Positions 25,649-34,036 of a stretch of DNA of 64,000 nucleotides are shown piece after piece (the stretch's first letter is position 1; every line of letters starts with the position of its first letter). Position numbers and translations under genes: made by a program. The notes under the pieces were generated by a model, which saw only the letters and a program-made list of their open reading frames with translations, had not been told where the DNA came from and ran no database searches. The DNA comes from Prevotella sp. (lineage in GTDB: Bacteria; Bacteroidota; Bacteroidia; Bacteroidales; Bacteroidaceae), in the NCBI GenBank assembly GCA_017557405.1, contig JAFYYV010000047.1, forward strand, positions 1-64,000. The letters run 5' to 3'.

Positions 25649-26047
25649 TTATAAGTGTATCTCCTTATCCACCACCTCACCGTTTAGAATCTTGAAGGAA
25701 TTCAATCTCGGTTCTCCATCAAGCAGCGAGAGGATGGCGTAACGGATTGTTGGGTCGTTGGCCAGACGCAGGTCTTCTTGCGAGGGGCGCGAGGGCGAGG
25801 CTGGGTGCGAGTGCCAGTTGGCGAGTATCTTCAGCCCTTTCTCGCGCGCATAGCGCAGGGCGGCAAACTGGTCTTTCGGTGCGAAAGAGAAGTGATCGGA
25901 TGAGTGGTCGATGTTCTCCATCCAATAGTTCTCGACAACCTCGTCAGCTGTCCCCAGCAGATAGCCGCACGACTCATCAGGCGCATCCTTCCGAGCCTGG
26001 GCTATCAGTTCATCTATGATGTTCTGTGGAATTTTCATAATGCTCAT
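25649..26047 (-). CDS. JAMM/Mov34 metallopeptidase (HcyD/Mec+-like)
   Basis: A 132-residue metallopeptidase with the complete JAMM motif: an early Glu, then WHSHPASPSRPSQED (H-x-H-P, later S and D) binding zinc. Mec+/HcyD/QbsD-type enzymes trim the tail of, or release products from, small ThiS-like sulfur carriers. The ATG at 26045-26047 overlaps the E1 stop. It directly follows a carrier with residues after its glycines, which fits a tail-trimming or product-releasing peptidase. The family is firm; the role is inferred. Confidence 0.9.
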   Translation of the reverse strand: MSIMKIPQNIIDELIAQARKDAPDESCGYLLGTADEVVENYWMENIDHSSDHFSFAPKDQFAALRYAREKGLKILANWHSHPASPSRPSQEDLRLANDPTIRYAILSLLDGEPRLNSFKILNGEVVDKEIHL

Positions 26048-26853
26048 TGCTGTTTGAGGTCGCACGCGGCCTGTTCATAATCTATCAGATGGTCGATGGT
26101 GGGGTTTGAGCCGCAGATGGCGCACGAGTCACGACGCTTCACTGGCACCGTGCGGAACTGCATGGTTTTGGCATCGAACGTCAGCAAACGGTTGGTCAAC
26201 AGCTCGCCGATACCCGTAAAGTATTTCAGTGTCTCGGCTGCCTGGATGGTGCCCAACATGCCTGCGATGGCACCAAGCACGCCTGCCTGCGAACACGTTG
26301 GTACAGCGCCAACGGGTGGTGGCTCTTTAAACATACAACGGTAGCAGGCCGTACCAGGCAAGTGGGTGAACGTCTGTCCGTTGAAACGCAGGATGCCGCC
26401 ATGCGAGAATGGTTTCCCTGCCATCACACACGCATCGTTGATGAGAAACTTCACGGGGAAGTTGTCGGTGCCGTCCACCACGAAGTCGTATTCCTTGATG
26501 ATATCCAGTGCGTTCGATGAGTCGAGGAATTCGTAGTAGGTGTCCACCTGCACGTCAGGGTTGATGGCCTTGATCTTCTCCTCGGCACTCTTTACTTTCG
26601 GCACGCCCACGTCTTTCGTGAAATGAATAACCTGACGCTGCAGATTACTCAGGTCTACCACATCGGCATCCACGATGCCAATGCGTCCGATGCCAGCCGC
26701 TGCCAGATAGAGGCTTACGGGAGCTCCAAGGCCGCCGGCACCCACCACGAGCACGCGTGCGTTCATTATTTTCTCTTGTCCTTCAACGCCTACATCCTGC
26801 AATAGGATATGTCGCGAGTATCGCTGTATTTGTTCTTCAGTAAAGTCAATCAT
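26044..26853 (-). CDS. ThiF/MoeB/HesA-family E1-like adenylating enzyme
   Basis: A 269-residue enzyme: nucleotide-binding VLVVGAGGLGAPVSLYL, the DNLQRQV-type arginine motif (SNLQRQVIHF), D in DGTDNF, a candidate active Cys in PTCSQAGVLG, and two zinc CxxC pairs (CYRC and CAIC). It adenylates the C-terminal Gly of ThiS-like carriers before thiocarboxylation. It overlaps both its carrier (4 bp) and the JAMM peptidase (4 bp). MoeB and ThiF are named alternatives; the partner genes favour an HcyF/CysO-type pathway. Confidence 0.92.
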   Translation of the reverse strand: MIDFTEEQIQRYSRHILLQDVGVEGQEKIMNARVLVVGAGGLGAPVSLYLAAAGIGRIGIVDADVVDLSNLQRQVIHFTKDVGVPKVKSAEEKIKAINPDVQVDTYYEFLDSSNALDIIKEYDFVVDGTDNFPVKFLINDACVMAGKPFSHGGILRFNGQTFTHLPGTACYRCMFKEPPPVGAVPTCSQAGVLGAIAGMLGTIQAAETLKYFTGIGELLTNRLLTFDAKTMQFRTVPVKRRDSCAICGSNPTIDHLIDYEQAACDLKQQ

Positions 26854-27062
26854 CGTGCGCCTCCTCCCATGAAATAGAGGAAATCAACCTTGTCGCCCTC
26901 TTTCAGCTGGATCGTTTCCCAGTCCTCGCGCTCGGCAAACTCCTCGTTCACCTGCACGTTGACCATCTCTGGATTCTCCACCAGCAACTGTTTGATTAAC
27001 TCTGTCACGTTGAGCGGCAGATTCACTTCCTGCACGTCTCCATTTACATAAATCTTTGCCAT
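26850..27062 (-). CDS. ThiS/MoaD-like sulfur carrier with extra C-terminal residues
   Basis: A 70-residue ubiquitin-fold carrier (MAKIYVNGDVQEVNLPLNV). It ends FMGGGAR, so the diglycine is not terminal: Ala-Arg, or Gly-Ala-Arg, must be removed before adenylation. Carriers with tails (HcyS of Wolinella, QbsE of the quinolobactin pathway) are processed by a JAMM peptidase, and one is encoded two genes downstream. It is first in the operon, under operator E. A role in homocysteine or cysteine synthesis is inferred from the gene set. Confidence 0.88.
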   Translation of the reverse strand: MAKIYVNGDVQEVNLPLNVTELIKQLLVENPEMVNVQVNEEFAEREDWETIQLKEGDKVDFLYFMGGGAR

Positions 27063-27099
27063 AATATTGTCGGTTAAAAAATGAATTCAAATCACACTG

Positions 27100-27170
27100 C
27101 AAAGTTACGACAAAAAACACTGTCGGAAAATCGCACAACAGCGGTAAACTACATACCAAACGATTGGTAT
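27100..27170 (-). promoter_or_regulatory. sulfur-regulon promoter E (ThiS-E1-JAMM operon)
   Basis: On the minus strand: the most symmetrical operator copy, ATACCAATCGTTTGGTAT (27170-27153), 5 bp, a weaker second element containing TGTGCGATTT, then TAACTTTG (27107-27100), with the 45-bp distance kept. Confidence 0.85.
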
Positions 27171-28018
27171 TTTATGTGTTTTTATCATGGATAATTATAC
27201 TAAAAATACACCTAAATCATACTATGGTTTTAGTTTACTTCTTATATAATATAAGCCTATCAAAACTTAAGTCTAACCCACTACTGTATAACCTCAGAAA
27301 GAGGGAAATAAAACAGGAAATATAATTAATACAACAAAACTGTAACTCGAGTTACATTTTACCGTCCAAAAGAAAAAAAGTATCTTTCCTTCTTGGATAA
27401 AGTAATCAGTTTGGTTTAGTCCGTTTTCAGATATACAATGCCTAAACTAAACATATATTCTTAATAATACAATATCAGTCTGATGAGGGTAGGAAAAAGT
27501 CTGAGTTACATTTTGTATGTTAAATGGGCCAGGGAAAGGCAAGAAATAATTGTCAATAATGCATTATCCCATGAGAAATGATAATAAAAGCATAATATCT
27601 GCGTTAAATGATAAAAAACGAAACGGCCTAAAATTAACAATTGGGGGACAAAATTTGCAGGGATTATTCTCCACTCAATAACAGGACAATAATGGTACAA
27701 CAAATGATAAAATCAGTGTTAATAAATATCAAAATGATAAGAAACGAAAAATCGTATTATCATTTGTTATCATTCTTTGTTTTTTGGGTGGCAAAAAAAT
27801 GTAGTTTTTTATCATTTTTTTGTCCCTATTCCGTCCCCCAACTGCAAAAATGTCCCTCAAATAAGATATTCTAATTCGTTGATTATCAACTGTATACAAA
27901 TTTCCCTTGTTACATTCTGCGTGGGAAAATGATTGATTATCAATAGAGTTCACAAATAATCACCAATAAAAAAGCCCCTGAAAGTCAGAGGCTTTTCTTT
28001 TTATAAGATTCTGTTCTC
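27171..28018. other. AT-rich intergenic region with a second GTCCC element
   Basis: About 850 bp without a convincing gene. TTGGGGGAC (27641-27649) is inverted as GTCCCCCAA (27833-27841). GTCCC boxes lie at 27822 and 27833 (11 bp apart) and at 27852. CTGCGTGGGAAA at 27917-27928 is identical to the copy at 4708-4719. GATTATCAA-type motifs lie at about 27879 and 27934. Short open frames here are treated as chance. Confidence 0.6.
27969..27999 (-). terminator. terminator after the DUF4923 gene
   Basis: AAAGCCCCTGA (27971-27981) pairs with TCAGAGGCTTT (27985-27995) with one mismatch and a 3-nt loop. T-rich tracts follow on both strands; it lies 20 bp after the stop at 28019. Confidence 0.7.
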
Positions 28019-28636
28019 TTATTTTGTAAGCTCAAAGCCTACACGAGCACCATCGGCACTCTTAGCAAGCTGGCTGACTGCCTGAACAGCAGCGGTGTTG
28101 CTGACCTTTCCTTCTTTCTGAAGGATGTTGACCATCTGCTTTGAGTCGAACATCAGACCCATTCCTTTCTCCGTCTTTGTAACGTTGCCCTTAATGGTCT
28201 CAGTAGCTGTCTTTAGGGCGATTTCACCGTTTTGGGGGTTATAAACATAGGTTCCGTTGAATGGGATACCATTTACCTTAGCCGAGAACTTGTTACCATC
28301 AAGGAACGAGAAAGAAGTGTTGCTACGATTGATACCGATATTGCTGTAGTTACTTGCCAACGACGAAGCAATGTTGGCAACTGCAGCAGTACCTCCAGCC
28401 TTTGTCAAAGCCTGTTGAGTAGTAAAGGCAGCACTTGGAGCATTGTAGTTCCAGCTACCAAGAAGGCTCGACTGATCAAATGTCATTCCACCCAACAAAA
28501 CACTACTCAACACACTGCCAAGCACGCTACCCAGCACATTACCAGTTGTATTGTTTGTAGTTCCAAGGCCCGTTGATAAGCAGCTCGACAGCATCAGTGT
28601 CATGGCTACAAGAAGTGTCAAAAAGGATTTCTTCAT
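28019..28636 (-). CDS. DUF4923-family lipoprotein
   Basis: A 205-residue lipoprotein: signal peptide with lipobox LMLSSC (acylated Cys near 19), a Gly/Ser/Val-rich repeat stretch (NVLGSVLGSVLSSVLLGG, about 33-50), then a lipocalin-like beta domain with LLGSWNY and NGTYVYNPQNGEI. This matches the DUF4923 proteins found as single-copy envelope lipoproteins in Bacteroidales. The function is unknown. It is a stand-alone gene with its own terminator. Confidence 0.8.
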   Translation of the reverse strand: MKKSFLTLLVAMTLMLSSCLSTGLGTTNNTTGNVLGSVLGSVLSSVLLGGMTFDQSSLLGSWNYNAPSAAFTTQQALTKAGGTAAVANIASSLASNYSNIGINRSNTSFSFLDGNKFSAKVNGIPFNGTYVYNPQNGEIALKTATETIKGNVTKTEKGMGLMFDSKQMVNILQKEGKVSNTAAVQAVSQLAKSADGARVGFELTK

Positions 28637-28919
28637 AAGGTTATAGATATTAAAGGTGAATAATTAACGACACAAAGTAATAGAAAAAAAATGATATCTC
28701 CAAGTTTTTTTCAATTTATCTTAGTTTTAACCGCTTTTTAATCTAATCCGAATCTTGTTACCCGATTATGAGAAATTCCTTCTTCTCTACTAATTAATGG
28801 CATATTATCGCCAGCAGAGTTATTTTTTCTTAAATCTTTGTATCATTATAGTTTCAAATGACGGATTTTATATATTTTTGAAATATCTATCAAATAGCAC
28901 TTTCAAATACTAAATTAGA

Positions 28920-31580
28920 ATGAAAAAGATATTATTGTTGGCATTTCTGGTAATGGGAACTATTGCCAGAGCACAGAGTGAGTATGTGATCAAGGTAGAG
29001 AGCAAGAAGCCATCGGGAATCATCAACGAGATGCTCTACGGTCAGCTTTTCGAGCACATCTATTTCAGTGCCAACAACGGTGTCTGGCAGGAACTCATCC
29101 AGGAGCGCTCGTTCGAGCCTGAGCAGTATCCTGGCATTCCTCCGCGTGACGGATATTTTGACGGGTGGTTCATGGACGACGACAAGGTGCTGCACTCCCC
29201 TACCCGCTACGAACAGCCGCTGAAGATTGACAGCATCGCGACCTGCGACTTCGACCTGACGATGGACGTGAACTGGCGCGCATACAAACTGGCCAGGCGC
29301 AGCTGGAGCGGTGGTCTGATGGACATTCGTTTCGCCGTGCGCAACAAGAAGGACGGCTCGCCATATTTCGTACGCATACACGACCCGTACTATGAAAGCC
29401 GCACGTTCACACCCGCACAGACGCAGTCGCAGATTGACGCCGCCAACGAGGCCGCCGCACGTGCCGCGCTGCAGCAGCAGAACTCTACAGCCGACTTCTC
29501 CATCTGCCAGATGGAGGAACGTGTATCGCAGGGCTTTGGTGGACGTCCGGGTCGCCGCATGAACATGCTGACACCTCTTGTATCGGCTCCTGCCACGAAG
29601 GAGCAGGTGAACGAGAGCCAACAATGGCACAAGCTGCGCATAGAGAGCCGCGGCAGCAAGGTGACCGTGTATTGGGACGGCAAGCAGGTGGTGAGCCATG
29701 ACGGATTGGAAATGGCCGACCGCAACTTCGTGACGTTCTGGGTGAACTATACCGAGGCCACTTACCGCAACATCAAGTTGACGGCAACAGACGGCAAGGT
29801 GCTCTTTGAGGGTACGCCTGGCGATGTGAAGATTCCGGCAGTGGCACCGCAGTGGACGGCCTTCGGCGAGGGTGGCAAATATCGATTAGTCAAGGACGAC
29901 GCCATCAACATGCGCTATTCGCAGGAGATCACGGCAGGCAAGACTATGGCCGGCATCTACCAAGGTCCGCTGGACATTGATGGCGAGGAACTTGTGGGCT
30001 CCATCTATGCCAAAGGCGAGGGAGAGCTGATTGTGGGCCTGTGCAGTACGAAAGACAATCTGATTGCCCACCAGTCGTTCAAGGTGAGCAAGAGTTGGAA
30101 GAAATATGAATTCACGCTCCGCCCCGAGATGATCGAAGGCAGCGATGGTCATTGCAGAATCTGCGCGGAAACCGTCCCGATACCCAGTTCCCTTAAAGGG
30201 CTCGCCGATTCCCTGGGCGTAAAGAGCGAGAACGTCAAGACGCTCACCAAGTTCAGCTGCGACTGCGACTTCGTCATCATGGCCAAGAACGGAACGATTC
30301 AGGTCGATATGGCGACCATGACTACGCAGACGGGTAAGAAGCTGGGCGGATTCCGTCCCGACATCCTGCAAGCCGTGAAGGAGCTGCATCCGACGTGTCT
30401 GCGCTGGCCGGGTGGCGGATATGTGGCACAGTACGACTGGAAGTGGGGCATCGGTCCGCAGGAGAAGCGTCAGCGCTGGGACCACTGGATGTGGATGGAC
30501 TACGACCAGAACTGCTTTGGAACGGATGAGTTCATACGCTTCTGCCGCGAGGTGAACAGCGAGCCTATCATCGTGGTGAGCGTGAAGTTCGAACGTCCTG
30601 CCGAGGAGTACGACAGCATTCTGCAGGATGCGGTGAACTGGGTGCGCTACTGCAATGCCCCCGCAACCGACGAGTGGGGTGCGAAGCGTGCCGCCAACGG
30701 ACATCCCGAGCCCTACAACGTGAAGTATTGGGAGATTGACAACGAGATGTGGGAGATGGGCATCGACCGCTATGAGAAATGCGTGCGCGACTTCAGCACC
30801 GCCATGCGCAAGGTGGACCCGAGCATCAAGATCATCGCCTGTGGCGGATTCCGCGAGGACGAGCAGTTCATCGAACGCAGTGGCAACTATTTCGACTACC
30901 TGAGCCTGCACCACTATGAGCAGCAGGGTGGCTACGCTACGGGTCCGGCACGGCTGGGACAGCAGTACGACCGCTATGCGAAGATGATTGCTGAGGGGCC
31001 TAATCCGAACATCAAACTGTTCATCTCGGAGTGGAACCTGAACAGCATCGACTGGCGCACTGGTCTGTTTGCCGGCGGATTCCTCAACATGTGCGAGGCT
31101 CGCGACGTGGTGGCCATGGGTGCCGCCGCCTTGTTCCTGCGTCGTACGGACGCCCCCGACTGGAACAACGCTTTCATCAACTTCGACTACACGGGCCTGT
31201 TCAAGGCGCCCAACTGCCAGGTGACCGAACTGTGGTACGACCATTTCTCGAAGTATCGGCTGGCCTACAGCGGCGAGACGGGCAACCTGAGTGTGAGCAC
31301 CACGATGGAGGAGAATGGCTCGGGAGTGATCGTGAAGGTGGTGAATCCCACCGAGGAGCCTGCCACGCTGCGCATAGAGGGCGACTGGACGGGCGTGAAG
31401 GAGACGGTCTTCGAGTATTACGCCCCAGGTTCGCTGACCGTTGCCAACAGCATGAAGAACAAGCACGCCGTCGCCCTGCAGAAATCGACGGCAAAGACCG
31501 ATGGCAACGATGTAGTGCTCGACGTGCCTGCCCTCTCGGCAGGGGTGCTGACAATTACCAAGTTGCAGACTATTGAATAA
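28920..31580 (+). CDS. alpha-L-arabinofuranosidase, GH51
   Basis: An 886-residue secreted glycosidase. It has a signal peptide (MKKILLLAFLVMGTIARA), a start typical of GH51 (INEMLYGQLFEHIYFS), and a long beta-sandwich-like insertion (about 85-310) of the laminin-G/carbohydrate-binding kind. The catalytic (beta/alpha)8 barrel follows, with LRWPGGGY, the acid/base E609 in WEIDNEMW and the nucleophile E704 in ISEWNL, and then a C-terminal beta domain. It removes arabinose from arabinan or arabinoxylan in the periplasm or outside the cell. At 886 residues it is longer than minimal GH51 enzymes of about 500 residues because of the insert. It stands alone, without a polysaccharide-utilization cluster. 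Confidence 0.94.
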   Translation: MKKILLLAFLVMGTIARAQSEYVIKVESKKPSGIINEMLYGQLFEHIYFSANNGVWQELIQERSFEPEQYPGIPPRDGYFDGWFMDDDKVLHSPTRYEQPLKIDSIATCDFDLTMDVNWRAYKLARRSWSGGLMDIRFAVRNKKDGSPYFVRIHDPYYESRTFTPAQTQSQIDAANEAAARAALQQQNSTADFSICQMEERVSQGFGGRPGRRMNMLTPLVSAPATKEQVNESQQWHKLRIESRGSKVTVYWDGKQVVSHDGLEMADRNFVTFWVNYTEATYRNIKLTATDGKVLFEGTPGDVKIPAVAPQWTAFGEGGKYRLVKDDAINMRYSQEITAGKTMAGIYQGPLDIDGEELVGSIYAKGEGELIVGLCSTKDNLIAHQSFKVSKSWKKYEFTLRPEMIEGSDGHCRICAETVPIPSSLKGLADSLGVKSENVKTLTKFSCDCDFVIMAKNGTIQVDMATMTTQTGKKLGGFRPDILQAVKELHPTCLRWPGGGYVAQYDWKWGIGPQEKRQRWDHWMWMDYDQNCFGTDEFIRFCREVNSEPIIVVSVKFERPAEEYDSILQDAVNWVRYCNAPATDEWGAKRAANGHPEPYNVKYWEIDNEMWEMGIDRYEKCVRDFSTAMRKVDPSIKIIACGGFREDEQFIERSGNYFDYLSLHHYEQQGGYATGPARLGQQYDRYAKMIAEGPNPNIKLFISEWNLNSIDWRTGLFAGGFLNMCEARDVVAMGAAALFLRRTDAPDWNNAFINFDYTGLFKAPNCQVTELWYDHFSKYRLAYSGETGNLSVSTTMEENGSGVIVKVVNPTEEPATLRIEGDWTGVKETVFEYYAPGSLTVANSMKNKHAVALQKSTAKTDGNDVVLDVPALSAGVLTITKLQTIE

Positions 31581-31620
31581 TAGTGGTTATCCATCGTTCT
31601 CTGATGTTGTAAAAAATTCT

Positions 31621-32223
31621 TCAAGTATATTCCTTTAGCATTTTCTCTATTAAAGAAACATACCATGTGCGGACTTCATCGGCCGTGGGGGTGTGATTGC
31701 CAGGGAAGTGGAAGCTATGTGTGTAATGCTCAAGGAAAAGGGGTTCGAAATGGGCTAACGTGTCGTGTTCTCCGAACAAGCCCCAAATGCGGTCTTTACA
31801 TTCGGGAGTGCAATGATTGAACTGAATGGCCTCCAGTTCGGCAAACTCCTCAATCAAGGCTTCATCAATAACAAAATGTTGATGACCGTCCTTGCGAGGC
31901 GACTTGTATTGATGTTCTCCTATGCGTGGTTTCAAGAACTCCGTCATTTGGAAATGGGGATTGCCTAACAACGCCGGCACTCCCACGATGGGCGCAAGCA
32001 TCTGGGCATAGAACGAACCACAACTGTTGCCCACCAGCAAATCAGGGTTCTCCTTGTCGCATATCTCCTTGATTTGCGCAATGGCCATTCGTGGATGTAT
32101 CGGTAGGTCGGGTGTCAGAACTTGCGCTCTGCCTTCAAATGCCTCACGCAAGGTCAAGGCTGGTATACATTGGCCACTGGCATAGAATCCGTGAAGGAAC
32201 AATATCTTTTTGTCTTTTATCAT
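31621..32223 (-). CDS. YqiA/YcfP-type alpha/beta hydrolase
   Basis: A 200-residue cytosolic hydrolase of the YqiA/YcfP group: KILFLHGFYASGQ near the start, nucleophile VGNSCGSFYA (Ser at about 67), and a final His in FHFPGNHTPT. Members are small carboxylesterases of unknown substrate. It lies 13 bp downstream of the BASS transporter gene on the same strand, so the two may be cotranscribed. Confidence 0.82.
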   Translation of the reverse strand: MIKDKKILFLHGFYASGQCIPALTLREAFEGRAQVLTPDLPIHPRMAIAQIKEICDKENPDLLVGNSCGSFYAQMLAPIVGVPALLGNPHFQMTEFLKPRIGEHQYKSPRKDGHQHFVIDEALIEEFAELEAIQFNHCTPECKDRIWGLFGEHDTLAHFEPLFLEHYTHSFHFPGNHTPTADEVRTWYVSLIEKMLKEYT

Positions 32224-32236
32224 ACACCAACGCTCT

Positions 32237-33193
32237 TCAATTGGTCATAGATTCTTCTTTACTGTTCCTATCAGTTAGTCGTTGATAGAATTTGGCAGCC
32301 AATGCACCACTGATGTTGTGCCACACGCTGAACACAGCTCCAGGAATTGTTGCAAGCGGATAAGCGGCAAAATGCAGCACAGCCAACGAGGAAGCAAGAC
32401 CTGAGTTTTGCATACCCACCTCAATACTGACTGCCACACATTTTGGATTCGGCAATCGTATGAAGCGTCCTAACAGGAAACCGATGGCGAGTCCAAGTAG
32501 ATTGTGTGCCATCACCACCAAGATGACCAACATTCCTCCCACTAACAAACGGTCGGCATTATGGGAAACAACGATGCCCACCACCATAGCTATCACTATC
32601 GATGAGAATGCTGGTAGATAAGGAACAATACTCTTTGTCAGTTTTGGAAGGAATCGTTGGCACAAAAGACCGATGACTATTGGTGCGATGACCACATAGA
32701 CAATGCTTTTCAACATGCCAATGGTGTCAACATCTACCATCGTTCCAGCCATCAGCCAAACCAATAATGGCGTCAGGATGGGAGCCAACAATGTGGAAGT
32801 TGCGGTCATACCAACAGAGAGTGCCAAATCGCCTTTTGCCAGATAGGTGATGACATTGGAAGCCGTACCACCTGGACAGCATCCTACGAGAATGACACCA
32901 AGTGCCAATTCTTTTGGTAATGAGAATGCATAAGTCAATCCCCATGCCAACAGAGGCATCACGGTGAACTGAGCCAGACATCCGATGAGAATGTCTCTGG
33001 GACGACTCAACACGATCTTGAAGTCATGTGGTGAGAGAGTCAAACCCATTCCGAACATAATCAACCCCAGCATTGGGTTGATGGCCCACGTATCAATCCA
33101 TAAGAACGATGATGGCCAGAACAAAGACACGACAGCCACCAACAGCACCATCAAGCCCATCCATTTGGCAATGAAATCACATACTTTTTTCAT
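32237..33193 (-). CDS. bile acid:sodium symporter family (BASS) transporter
   Basis: A 318-residue inner-membrane protein with about nine or ten hydrophobic segments. Two family motifs around the crossing helices are present: GCCPGGTASN and SIEVGMQNSGLA, which form the Na+ sites. Bacterial members carry organic anions such as pantoate, keto acids or bile acids. It lies in a string of small membrane-protein genes; the substrate cannot be told from sequence. Confidence 0.9.
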   Translation of the reverse strand: MKKVCDFIAKWMGLMVLLVAVVSLFWPSSFLWIDTWAINPMLGLIMFGMGLTLSPHDFKIVLSRPRDILIGCLAQFTVMPLLAWGLTYAFSLPKELALGVILVGCCPGGTASNVITYLAKGDLALSVGMTATSTLLAPILTPLLVWLMAGTMVDVDTIGMLKSIVYVVIAPIVIGLLCQRFLPKLTKSIVPYLPAFSSIVIAMVVGIVVSHNADRLLVGGMLVILVVMAHNLLGLAIGFLLGRFIRLPNPKCVAVSIEVGMQNSGLASSLAVLHFAAYPLATIPGAVFSVWHNISGALAAKFYQRLTDRNSKEESMTN

Positions 33194-33217
33194 CTGTTCA
33201 ATCAGTTGTCTCTTGTT

Positions 33218-33700
33218 TTAGAAATACCTCCCTACTCTTTTCTTATAGTCAAGATAATCTTGACCGAAATTTTTCTCCAAGCGTTTCTCCTCACTACGTA
33301 CCTGCATGGTCAGCAAGATGACCTCTACAATGAATACCACCAAAGGTATTAACGACCATAGCCACATAAGAACGCCCAAATCGTAGATGTAGATACCCAC
33401 AAGCATCGGATTGCGGCAAAGGCGATATGGCCCTTGCGTCATCAGATTTTGGGTGCGTGGAGCCACTTCATGGTTATAAGCATCAAAAGGATTCCCTTTG
33501 CCAACAATCCGCATATAGACAATACTATATATGCTGAGCGCCAATCCACAGATGGCGAGCAACACCGCAATTACACATAAGATGATGGAATCGGGAACGT
33601 ATGGGAACGGTCTTCCTGACACCAACCACATCAAAGCTGGTATTCCTATGACAAAAATGAGTAATCCCAACAGATAGCCAAAAATGTGCGACTTATTCAT
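33218..33700 (-). CDS. isoprenylcysteine carboxyl methyltransferase family protein
   Basis: A 160-residue integral membrane protein with four or five hydrophobic helices and the ICMT/PEMT signature near the C-terminus: YRLCRNPMLVGIYI, then EEKRLEKNFGQDYLDYKKRVGRYF, which binds S-adenosylmethionine. Bacterial members methylate membrane-embedded substrates that are mostly unknown. It sits 24 bp upstream of the BASS gene, so a shared operon is likely. Confidence 0.88.
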   Translation of the reverse strand: MNKSHIFGYLLGLLIFVIGIPALMWLVSGRPFPYVPDSIILCVIAVLLAICGLALSIYSIVYMRIVGKGNPFDAYNHEVAPRTQNLMTQGPYRLCRNPMLVGIYIYDLGVLMWLWSLIPLVVFIVEVILLTMQVRSEEKRLEKNFGQDYLDYKKRVGRYF

Positions 33701-33745
33701 TTATTCCTTTTGTTTTTGATAATTCTATTTGGTTGTAATCCTCCC

Positions 33746-34024
33746 TCATCGATTCATCAACCAATATACGAGGGCGACTTGGGCAATAAGGATGATGGGA
33801 ATGCCAAACCTGAACTTCGCATGGAGCGTCTTGTGATGCCAGAACTTCATGCCCATCCACGCCCCTATGCTTCCACCAACAACGGCAAGTCCTATCAACG
33901 TGCTCTCGGGAATGCGCCACTTGGAGCGCACGGCCTTATACTTGTCGACGCCATACACGATGAAAGTGACCACATTGATGGCAACAAGGTAGATGAGGAC
34001 GATTTGAAGAGTCAGGTCGTTCAT
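33746..34024 (-). CDS. DUF1294 membrane protein
   Basis: A 92-residue protein with two or three hydrophobic helices and the DUF1294 pattern: VYGVDKYKAVRSKWRIPESTL, then GGSIGAWMGMKFWHHKT. The family is small, widespread and uncharacterised. It lies between the peptidase and methyltransferase genes in the same orientation with short gaps. Confidence 0.85.
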   Translation of the reverse strand: MNDLTLQIVLIYLVAINVVTFIVYGVDKYKAVRSKWRIPESTLIGLAVVGGSIGAWMGMKFWHHKTLHAKFRFGIPIILIAQVALVYWLMNR

Positions 34025-34036
34025 GCTTCTCCACTT

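Noticed and set aside
27641-27841. Invertible promoter between TTGGGGGAC and GTCCCCCAA
   Set aside because: The arms are only 9 bp, no invertase gene is near and no clear promoter lies inside; kept only as part of the GTCCC element.
27506-27953. Short open frames on both strands in the 27 kb gap
   Set aside because: Very AT-rich, mutually overlapping, without ribosome binding sites or recognisable protein.
28932-31466. Long minus-strand frames inside the GH51 gene
   Set aside because: Shadow frames in GC-rich coding DNA; the plus-strand catalytic residues and signal peptide are clear.
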